DNA of 6,121 nucleotides from Bryobacteraceae bacterium (lineage in GTDB: Bacteria > Acidobacteriota > Terriglobia > Bryobacterales > Bryobacteraceae): NCBI GenBank assembly GCA_030039005.1, contig JASHQT010000523.1:1-6121 (forward strand), given 5' to 3'. Of this stretch, positions 1 to 5,345 are shown piece by piece (position 1 is the first letter of the stretch; each line of letters opens with the position of its first letter). The position numbers and the translations under genes were made by a program. Under the pieces are notes generated by a model that worked only from the letters and a program-made list of their open reading frames with translations, did no database searches and was not told where the DNA came from.

Positions 1-196
1 GACGTTGATCGGCGGAGTGGGGGCGCCCGCGCTGTTCGGCTCGCTCACGGAAACCGGTTCGCGCCTGATGCTCTTTTGGGGTTACCTCGCCGGTGCGGTA
101 TTGATGGTGGGAGCGGCCCTGGTGGAATGGATTTATGGCGTAGCGGCGGAACGCAAGCCGCTGGAATCGATAACGGCTCCGCTTTCCAGCCGCTGA
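1..196 (+). CDS. MFS transporter, C-terminal fragment (5' end outside window)
   Basis: This is the last 65 or so codons of a membrane transporter whose beginning lies left of the window; the frame is open from base 2 and ends at TGA 194-196. Visible are a Gly-rich start (IGGVGAPALFG), the segment TGSR, one strongly hydrophobic helix (about LFWGYLAGAVLMVGAALVEW) and a polar tail with the pattern GVAAERKPLESI. From family knowledge, the GTGSR-x-GYLxGAxLM-xxxVE-xxxGVxAExxSLExI ending is typical of the final transmembrane helices and cytoplasmic tail of proton-coupled MFS permeases. The substrate cannot be told from this piece. A TTG at 5-7 could be read as a start, but the residues before it are in frame and a 63-residue protein would be only the end of a transporter, so it is treated as a fragment. 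Its stop is 9 bp from the stop of the convergent small gene, with no room for a private terminator. Confidence 0.75.
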   Translation, partial: TLIGGVGAPALFGSLTETGSRLMLFWGYLAGAVLMVGAALVEWIYGVAAERKPLESITAPLSSR

Positions 197-205
197 CGCG
201 CCGCG

Positions 206-388
206 CTACAGATTCTCTGAGATCACCAAATGAGCGCGATTGACGTACTCGATGCCGTGGTCGTAACAGAAAAACCTCTCCTCTTCGGAGGCGTCGTCGG
301 ACAATTTCACCAGTTGATACACGGCCTTTCTGTCGCAACCCTGAATTTGACAGGCTTGTTCGTCCTCTTCCGGTGCGATCGATGTCAT
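206..388 (-). CDS. Small Cys/His protein, probable zinc-binding, function unknown
   Basis: A 60-residue acidic protein with a CX4C...CX2H arrangement: C13 and C18 in CQIQGC, then C41 and H44 in FCYDH. Four such ligands in two pairs suggest one zinc bound in a small finger or ribbon fold. The segment between the pairs (KAVYQLVKL) looks like the strand pair seen in small 'C-x-C...A-x-Y/H-L...CxxH' fingers. There is no signal peptide or membrane helix, so it should be cytoplasmic. I chose ATG 388 because GGAGG lies 5 nt upstream; an in-frame ATG at 400 (MEAV added) has GAGG at 8 nt and is equally possible. It lies 52 bp downstream of the glycoside hydrolase gene on the same strand and could share its transcript, although the two products have no obvious link. 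The family is not recognised precisely. The coding call rests on the good ribosome binding site, the paired ligands and the fit between its neighbours. Confidence 0.65.
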   Translation of the reverse strand: MTSIAPEEDEQACQIQGCDRKAVYQLVKLSDDASEEERFFCYDHGIEYVNRAHLVISENL

Positions 389-393
389 GACAG

Positions 394-398
394 CCTCC
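394..398 (-). promoter_or_regulatory. Ribosome binding site (GGAGG) for the small Cys/His protein
   Basis: On the minus strand GGAGG is followed by CTGTC and then ATG at 388. It overlaps codons 1-3 of the alternative upstream start at 400, so the two starts compete. This spacing of 5 nt favours the inner start. Confidence 0.55.
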
Positions 399-452
399 AT
401 GCTCGTGGCCTCTTTCCGTTAGAGCACCCTGGAAACCGATCCGTTTCGCGAG

Positions 453-2684
453 TTACTGAACTGCGACCGTGACCGCGGGCGAGGAAACCGCCGATCCAAT
501 GCTGATCTGAATTGGCACGCCGGCGTTTGGCGCGAGACCGGCCGGCACTTGCGCATTGATCTGCAAAACGCCCGATACCAGGCCCGGCGCCGCGCCTGCA
601 AACTGGATCTGGCAGGGAAGGCCTCCCATCGTCACCGACACATTGGCGTTCGGTACCGGAAGCGGCGCTGATGCGACGAGGCCATCGGTGCTGGCCGGCG
701 TGGTGACGCCGGCGCCGGTGGCGAAGATGCTCACCCAGTCGCCTCGTGCGGCGGGATTGAGTGCCGAGTTGACGGTTCCGTCGCGGGCATTCAAGATCGC
801 GCCTTGCCCTTGGCCGGAGCCGGTTGTGCTGAAAATCCCCGGGGCTGTGGCTGCGACCGGCAAAGTCACCGCATTCGACAGCACACCCAAATACTGCAAC
901 TGCATTTGCGTCGCGGATCGTCCTGCCACGGCGTAGGGAACCACGGCATTTACCTGACCCGAAGACGCATATAGTAATGGCGCCGGCACGCCATCGAAGA
1001 ATACTTGGACACCCTGAAGCGAATTCGCCACCAGCCGGGGATTCGTCAACGTGAGAAACGCCGGGGCGGGCGGACCGATAGCGGAGCCGAAGATCGACAC
1101 CAATTCGCCCGGCGCTACGGCGCCGGATTGAAACGTCGCGCCGTTCACCACGCCCGCGGCAGAAATGCTTGGCGCGGCATTGGCCAGGCGCAATAGCGCC
1201 GCGCCATAGCCGGGAATCGTCACCTGCATCTGCGCGGCAGGCGCCAGCGATAGGAGCGCCGGGCCGGCAGCCGGAGTCGCGGCATCGAGCGTCACCAGAG
1301 TCGCGGAGTTGAACGTTCCCAGAGCCGACAAATCGAGCGCGAACGTGCGCGAGACGCCGGCGCCGTTGTTGTCCGAGAAGATATTCTGGACCGCGTGATT
1401 GGACATCAGAATCACCACGGATCCGTCCGCATTCCTGAGTGCTATGGTGTGCGTATCCAGTCCATGCAGTGCGCCGGTGTGAGTGATCCACAGGCAACAG
1501 CCGGATTCCGTGGTTGCGAGAATGTCCTGGCCGGGCGGGGAAGGCAGCCAATGCGAGAGATAATAGTCCACCCAATAGCTGAGATAGGGATTGGCCGACG
1601 CATCCGTTTCGCCGAACTGCGCGTTCGAAGAAAAATCCCAGTGGTAGAGAGCCTGCGCGCCCGCCTGCCCGAGCTGTTCGAAGACCAGCGAACGCCAGGC
1701 GGCGAAGAACGCGCTGGTGCCGCGCTGATCCAGCACGAACGGCGTCCCATTGCACGCGCTGAGGCCATTGTTCAAGGCGTAATCGGCATTCACATTATTT
1801 TCGGTCACCCAAACAGGAACGGACGCGAGCGCCGGATTGGTGCCCAGCTCGGAAACGATATAGCTGACCTCGTTCGCAAAGCCGAGAACCGTGGGAAAGA
1901 GGTCGTCATCGAGGGTCTGCTGGTTGCACGTCGAGTAAAAATGTGTGGCCAGCGCATTCACTGGCGCGGTGACGCCGGACACGAAGGCCGGCAAAAAACT
2001 TTCGGCATCCGGCGCCCAATCGTCCAGCTCCACTGCGGCGAACTTGATTGACGGATCCACCAGCGCCATCGCGGGAACCGTCGTGTTGTAGAGATTCGTG
2101 TAGTCCTGGGGCGTCATGCCGTTGCCGTTTGGCTCATTGAAAATGCCCCACCAGGTAATCGGATATGGGCTGGGGCTCTGATAATGCACGCCGTTCGCAT
2201 CGAAGCCGCCGGTGTTGTAATACTCCACCAGGTTTGCGGCCATGGCGGCGAAGGCATCGAAGCTTGAAGCGGGCAATTGGCCGCTCGCGTTGTTCATGAA
2301 CGACGGCGCTCCGGCGATCTGAAATTCGGGGCTGTGATCGCCGGCGCTTTGGACGAATGGCACGAAGGCGTCCAATTGCGAAAAGTCCCAGATGCCGGGG
2401 CTGGTGAGTGGATCGCTCGCCGCCACAAGCTGCAAGCGCGTGTGCTGGGGCTGAAGCGCGTTCAGCGTGGGGAGCGCCGCGGGAGTCTGGCTGAAGAACT
2501 GATCGGAGTAATTGATCAGTTGCAGATTGGTGGACATGGCAACCTGCAACCGGCCATCGATCCCGATCGACGAGTCGATCTGATTGCTCACCGTCACGTT
2601 GACCGTGTTCGATTGCGCCGCGCCGGACGCGGCATACAGCAGCAAAACCGAGGGCAGGCCAATCGCAAGCTGAAACCGGGGCAT
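453..2684 (-). CDS. Secreted clan GH-A glycoside hydrolase (GH39-like) with Solibacter C-terminal domain
   Basis: A 743-residue exported enzyme predicted to hydrolyse a beta-linked glycan outside the cytoplasm. A signal peptide (PSVLLLYAASGAAQ) occupies residues 1-24. A TIM-barrel region of about 25-380 carries WWGIFNEPN, with E184 as likely acid/base, and VWVTENN, with E295 as likely nucleophile. Their spacing of 111 residues fits retaining clan GH-A enzymes, and the motif context is most like GH39. Residues about 380-500 look like the beta-sandwich that closes such enzymes (TIALRNADGSVVILMSN). Residues about 505-743 match the TIGR03437 Solibacter C-terminal domain by its hallmarks VVNGATF, APGELVSIFG, VNAVVPY and APGIF. 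C253, C311 and the pair C396/C397 suggest disulphides in an exported protein. The substrate is not determinable; GH30, GH51 or GH79 relatives are alternatives. ATG 2684 was chosen because it gives a compact signal peptide, though only a weak GAAG precedes it. Tandem ATGs at 2732 and 2729 would add 16 or 15 basic residues, but are preceded by CCTCC, the opposite of a ribosome binding site. Confidence 0.88.
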   Translation of the reverse strand: MPRFQLAIGLPSVLLLYAASGAAQSNTVNVTVSNQIDSSIGIDGRLQVAMSTNLQLINYSDQFFSQTPAALPTLNALQPQHTRLQLVAASDPLTSPGIWDFSQLDAFVPFVQSAGDHSPEFQIAGAPSFMNNASGQLPASSFDAFAAMAANLVEYYNTGGFDANGVHYQSPSPYPITWWGIFNEPNGNGMTPQDYTNLYNTTVPAMALVDPSIKFAAVELDDWAPDAESFLPAFVSGVTAPVNALATHFYSTCNQQTLDDDLFPTVLGFANEVSYIVSELGTNPALASVPVWVTENNVNADYALNNGLSACNGTPFVLDQRGTSAFFAAWRSLVFEQLGQAGAQALYHWDFSSNAQFGETDASANPYLSYWVDYYLSHWLPSPPGQDILATTESGCCLWITHTGALHGLDTHTIALRNADGSVVILMSNHAVQNIFSDNNGAGVSRTFALDLSALGTFNSATLVTLDAATPAAGPALLSLAPAAQMQVTIPGYGAALLRLANAAPSISAAGVVNGATFQSGAVAPGELVSIFGSAIGPPAPAFLTLTNPRLVANSLQGVQVFFDGVPAPLLYASSGQVNAVVPYAVAGRSATQMQLQYLGVLSNAVTLPVAATAPGIFSTTGSGQGQGAILNARDGTVNSALNPAARGDWVSIFATGAGVTTPASTDGLVASAPLPVPNANVSVTMGGLPCQIQFAGAAPGLVSGVLQINAQVPAGLAPNAGVPIQISIGSAVSSPAVTVAVQ

Positions 2685-2741
2685 CTTCAGTTGCCGTTCT
2701 AGACGTGGCGGGAAAACGTTTCGTTGCATCATGGAGGAGGC
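2685..2741. promoter_or_regulatory. Compact divergent control region between hydrolase and PagL-like genes
   Basis: Only 57 bp separate the two chosen start codons, so at least one promoter must overlap the neighbouring coding sequence. The gap holds an 8-bp perfect palindrome, AAACGTTT at 2714-2721, which could be a protein-binding site, and the ribosome binding site of the rightward gene. I could not place convincing -35/-10 elements for either direction. Confidence 0.35.
2733..2740 (+). promoter_or_regulatory. Ribosome binding site (GGAGGAGG) fixing the PagL-like start
   Basis: GGAGGAGG lies directly before ATG 2742; the first GGAGG (2733-2737) is 4 nt from it. This selects ATG 2742 over an in-frame TTG at 2724, which would put the ribosome binding site inside the coding sequence and prefix the signal peptide with HHGGG. 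Read on the other strand the same bases are CCTCCTCC, which argues against the hydrolase starting at 2729 or 2732. Confidence 0.75.
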
Positions 2742-3380
2742 ATGTCACGTCGGTTAGTAAGCGCGCTTGTATTGGTTTTGTTGCCGGTGGGTTTGTTGAC
2801 GGGCATTCCGGCCTGGGCGGGGTTTTGTTCCGTTGCGCCAGCGCCTTCCGAGCTCCGTCACGATTTTCAGTTTTTTGCGGGCTACTCGCCGGTATCCGCT
2901 ACGCTGATCGGAACCACTTCAGACCGCCGCTTCGTAGCCGCCGGATTCAGCTACGGCTACCGTTGCTGGATCTGGCCCGGCATGTCCCTCGCCTACACGG
3001 GTGAACTCATGCCGGCGGCGATTCTTTTGCAGCCCGCGCAGTATCTGCCTGAACTCGTCCCCAGCCACGCAGTCTACGGATTCGCTGTCACGCCGCTCGG
3101 CTTTACGGCGGACTTCGGAAGGGGGCACAAAGTCTATCCGTTCCTGGAAACCGATGAAGGCATCATCGCGTCGAGCGAACCGATTCCCATTAATATTCCC
3201 GGCGCCACGGGACTGAACTTTCTGATCGACCTGGGCGGCGGTGTACGGATTAAAACCGGCGAGCGTCATACCATCAGCCTTGGCTACAAATTTCTTCACA
3301 TCTCTAACGGATTCACCAGCGCGGTCAATCCCGGCGTGGACAACAACGTGTTCTACGCGGGATTTTCGTTCCTGCGATAG
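2742..3380 (+). CDS. PagL-like lipid A 3-O-deacylase / acyloxyacyl hydrolase
   Basis: A 212-residue outer-membrane beta-barrel enzyme of the PagL type, which in characterised members removes the 3-O-linked acyl chain from lipid A. A signal peptide covers residues 1-27 (Arg-Arg near the start, hydrophobic core, cleavage near AWAG). The mature part has alternating aromatic strands (HDFQFFAGYSP, FVAAGFSYGYRCWIW) and ends in FYAGFSFLR, typical of a barrel's last strand. The diagnostic motif is YKFLHISNG followed by NPGVD: H186 and S188 match the catalytic His and Ser of Pseudomonas PagL (H126, S128). D200 sits 12 residues after the Ser, where PagL has catalytic E140. The length is slightly above that of PagL, normal for environmental homologues. 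A 37-bp gap to the downstream efflux gene suggests a shared transcript. Lipid A cleavage itself is inferred; activity on another acylated glycolipid is possible. Confidence 0.85.
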   Translation: MSRRLVSALVLVLLPVGLLTGIPAWAGFCSVAPAPSELRHDFQFFAGYSPVSATLIGTTSDRRFVAAGFSYGYRCWIWPGMSLAYTGELMPAAILLQPAQYLPELVPSHAVYGFAVTPLGFTADFGRGHKVYPFLETDEGIIASSEPIPINIPGATGLNFLIDLGGGVRIKTGERHTISLGYKFLHISNGFTSAVNPGVDNNVFYAGFSFLR

Positions 3381-3431
3381 CGTGACGGCATGAATGTGAC
3401 TGCATGGACATGACTGCATGGAAGTGACGGC
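3376..3431 (+). repeat. Four tandem 14-bp repeats, three starting with ATG, spanning the gene junction
   Basis: Units read GATAGCGTGACGGC (3376), ATGAATGTGACTGC (3390), ATGGACATGACTGC (3404) and ATGGAAGTGACGGC (3418), so the consensus is close to ATGGANGTGACKGC. The first copy contains the TAG stop of the PagL-like gene, and the last copy supplies the start codon and first residues of the DHA2 transporter. Because 14 is not a multiple of three, the three ATGs fall in three different frames. Those at 3390 and 3404 open seven-codon peptides (MNVTAWT, MDMTAWK) that stop at 3411-3413 and 3425-3427. The repeat is seen directly; any effect on translation is inference. Confidence 0.8.
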
Positions 3432-4833
3432 TGCCACGAAACGCCTTCTGCCTTGGCTGGTGGCGGTGGCGTTCTTCATGGAGTCGCTCGATACCACCAT
3501 TCTGAACACCGCGGTGCCCACCATCGCGGACGCGCTGAAGGTGGCGCCACTCAGCATGAAAGCGGTGCTCTCCAGCTACACGTTAAGCCTGGCGGTATTC
3601 ATTCCCATCAGCGGCTGGATGGCGGACCGGTTCGGAACGCGCCGCGTCTTCGCCTCTGCCATCGGCCTTTTCTCGCTGGGGTCGTTGCTGTGCGGCCTCT
3701 CGAACAACATCCACGTGCTGGTGGCGGATCGCGTGCTGCAAGGCTGCGGAGGCGCCATGATGGTGCCCGTCGGACGTCTCACCATCGTGCGGACGTTCGC
3801 CAAATCCGAGCTGATCCGCGCCATGAGCTTCGTCGCGATCCCAGGCCTGGTGGGGCCGATGCTGGGGCCGATCGCCGGCGGCCTGATTGTCGCCTATTTT
3901 CCCTGGCGCGTGATTTTCTTCTTGAACATTCCGATTGGCCTAATGGGGCTCGTCCTGGTGTATTTCCATTTGCCGGATTATCGCGAGAAGTCCAATCCGC
4001 TGGATCTGCTCGGACTCATCCTGTTCGGCTCCGGCATCGCGCTGCTGTCCTACGTGCTGGAGGTGTTCGGGGAGCATTCACTCAGTGTGCGCGAAGTTCT
4101 GGGGCTGCTGGCGATTTCGATCGCGCTGCTCGCCGGGTACGGCCTGCATGCCTCGAAGACCGGCTTTCCGTTGCTGGACATGGTCCTGTTTCGCATACGA
4201 ACCTTCCGTTCGGCGGTGAGCGGAAGTTTCTTCACGCGCATCGGGCTCGGCGGAATCCCGTTCATCCTTCCGCTGCTCTATCAGGTGGGTATGGGATTCT
4301 CGCCCATTCAATCCGGCTTGCTCATCATGCCGCAAGCCATCGCGGCCATGAGCCTGAAGATGACCATGCCGCGCATTATCGCGCGACTGGGTTATCGCGC
4401 GGTATTAATCTCAAACACGCTGATCCTGGGCGTTCTCATCGCGCTCTTTGCGACGATCGGTATCGGAACGCCTCTCTGGCACATCATCGTGCTCGCCTTC
4501 TGCTACGGCTTCTTCAGCTCGCTCCAATATACGAGCATGAACACGCTCGTCTACTCCGATGTGCCGATGAGCCAGACCAGCGGCGCCAGTTCCATCGCCA
4601 GCACCATGCAACAGATGTCCATGAGCTTTGGAGTCGCGGTCGCCTCGCTGTTGACCGCCGTCTTCATCCCCACGCACCTGCACACCACGCCGCAGGAGAT
4701 GATCCACGGCATTCACTATGGGCTCTTGATCCTGGCCGGCATGACGATGTTGTCCACCAGCGTTTTCTCCGCGCTGCGCAGCACGGACGGCGAAATCACC
4801 AGCCGGCACAGGGTTCTGGAACACGCCGGCTGA
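3418..4833 (+). CDS. DHA2-family (EmrB/QacA-type) MFS drug efflux transporter
   Basis: A 471-residue inner-membrane proton antiporter predicted to expel drugs or other toxic compounds. The DHA2 signatures are in order: motif D1 LDTTILNTAVPTI (24-36), motif A GWMADRFGTRR (66-76), motif B around R105 (RVLQGCGGAMMVP) and antiporter motif C GLVGPMLGPIAGG (143-155). I count about 14 hydrophobic segments, the number expected for DHA2 rather than the 12 of DHA1. The length is at the short end of the family, nearer MdtD-type members than EmrB. ATG 3418 is the first in-frame start after the TGA at 3397. No good ribosome binding site precedes it, only GGA at 3406-3408, and it forms the last unit of a tandem repeat, so initiation may depend on ribosomes arriving from the PagL-like gene. 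No HlyD-type adaptor gene adjoins it, so it may act alone or with components encoded elsewhere. The substrate is unknown. Confidence 0.93.
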   Translation: MEVTAATKRLLPWLVAVAFFMESLDTTILNTAVPTIADALKVAPLSMKAVLSSYTLSLAVFIPISGWMADRFGTRRVFASAIGLFSLGSLLCGLSNNIHVLVADRVLQGCGGAMMVPVGRLTIVRTFAKSELIRAMSFVAIPGLVGPMLGPIAGGLIVAYFPWRVIFFLNIPIGLMGLVLVYFHLPDYREKSNPLDLLGLILFGSGIALLSYVLEVFGEHSLSVREVLGLLAISIALLAGYGLHASKTGFPLLDMVLFRIRTFRSAVSGSFFTRIGLGGIPFILPLLYQVGMGFSPIQSGLLIMPQAIAAMSLKMTMPRIIARLGYRAVLISNTLILGVLIALFATIGIGTPLWHIIVLAFCYGFFSSLQYTSMNTLVYSDVPMSQTSGASSIASTMQQMSMSFGVAVASLLTAVFIPTHLHTTPQEMIHGIHYGLLILAGMTMLSTSVFSALRSTDGEITSRHRVLEHAG

Positions 4834-4861
4834 ATCGTGGGGCAATTAGGGGATGCCGCCA

Positions 4862-5239
4862 TCAGCGGACATCGCGCAGCGTGCGTAAGTCGCTCAAGTC
4901 GCGAGCCAGTTCGTCGCGATCGGGCGGCGCTAACGTGTTCTTTCGCACTACGTTCTTCAGATTGTTGATCGCGTCGTCGAGCTTGCCCTTATCGAAACGA
5001 TCCCGGCGCAGGCCGCGGTCGAACTCCGAAAGATGATGTTGCACGTTTTCGTAGCGCACACGCTCCTTTTCGTTGTTGCGGGTGAAATCCTCGGCGCGCG
5101 CCAAGTCGTTTTGCACGCGATCTACCAAGGCCCGAGCGCGATCGAAATCCTGAGCCTGCAGAGTCCAGCCCGCCCCGGTGAGTACAAATAGCAGCACAGC
5201 GCCGGCCACGGACACTTTACGAAATATGATGGCGAGCAT
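4862..5239 (-). CDS. Small exported charged helical protein, function unknown
   Basis: A 125-residue protein with a signal peptide (about 1-30: IIFRK basic start, core VAGAVLLFVL, likely cleavage after QAQ), then a very polar, helix-rich mature part with alternating Arg/Lys and Asp/Glu. Recognisable pieces are RALVDRVQNDLARAEDF, HHLSEFDRGL, FDKGKLDDAINNLKNVV and NTLAPPDRDELARDLSDLRTLR. There are no cysteines and no catalytic motif. I recall similar periplasmic small proteins in Acidobacteria, with the FDKxKLDxAIxxxKNV...NTLxPxxRDxL pattern, but none with a known role. ATG 5239 is chosen since GGAGG lies 8 nt before it; ATG 5245 (adding MR) is only 2 nt from the same site. A longer open frame to 5311 contains a cysteine-rich prefix that would bury the signal peptide, so it is rejected. 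The gene is convergent with the efflux gene (28-bp gap, no strong terminator) and divergent from the TolC-like gene. Confidence 0.75.
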   Translation of the reverse strand: MLAIIFRKVSVAGAVLLFVLTGAGWTLQAQDFDRARALVDRVQNDLARAEDFTRNNEKERVRYENVQHHLSEFDRGLRRDRFDKGKLDDAINNLKNVVRKNTLAPPDRDELARDLSDLRTLRDVR

Positions 5240-5345
5240 CCTCATTTCCTCCCTCTGTTGGACTCGTCTGCACGTGTAACTGTTGCATAGCCCCGCAAAT
5301 TCCGTTGGCATTCCCCGTACCGCACGTGTCGGCTAACCTGGGAGA
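5240..5345. promoter_or_regulatory. Divergent promoter region with two GCACGTGT sites
   Basis: This 106-bp gap separates the divergent starts of the helical protein and the TolC-like gene, so promoters for both are expected here. GCACGTGT occurs twice in the same orientation, at 5270-5277 and 5322-5329, each with the perfect palindrome CACGTG. The copies are 52 bp apart, close to five helical turns. A TTGGCA at 5305-5310 could be a rightward -35 element, but no good -10 follows at the usual distance. Use as an operator pair is inferred. Confidence 0.4.
5248..5252 (-). promoter_or_regulatory. Ribosome binding site (GGAGG) for the helical protein
   Basis: On the minus strand GGAGG precedes ATG 5245 by 2 nt and ATG 5239 by 8 nt. 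The second spacing is in the normal range and decides the chosen start. Confidence 0.7.

Noticed and set aside
432..447. Inverted repeat GAAAC-N6-GTTTC after the hydrolase stop
   Set aside because: The stem is only 5 bp, A/T-rich, and no T-run follows in the direction of transcription, so it is not a convincing terminator.
385..1755. 456-residue open frame on the minus strand
   Set aside because: It overlaps the hydrolase in another frame, is Arg/Gly/Ala rich with no domain signature, and has no signal or motif. The hydrolase frame carries clear active-site and domain motifs.
1395..2051. 218-residue plus-strand frame antisense to the hydrolase
   Set aside because: Arg/Gly-rich composition typical of antisense frames in G+C-rich genes, no recognisable domain and no ribosome binding site.
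4834..4861. GGCA-N9-TGCC in the convergent gap after the DHA2 gene
   Set aside because: A 4-bp stem with a 9-nt loop and no T-tract is too weak to call a terminator.
3453..5036. 527-residue open frame on the plus strand
   Set aside because: It is a +2 shadow of the DHA2 gene, rich in Arg, His and Ala with no hydrophobic segments. It also continues antisense through the helical protein gene.
5305..5336. Possible sigma-70 promoter for the TolC-like gene starting at TTGGCA
   Set aside because: The only candidate -10 (GGCTAA) is poor and about 20 bp away, so it is mentioned in the regulatory region but not called.
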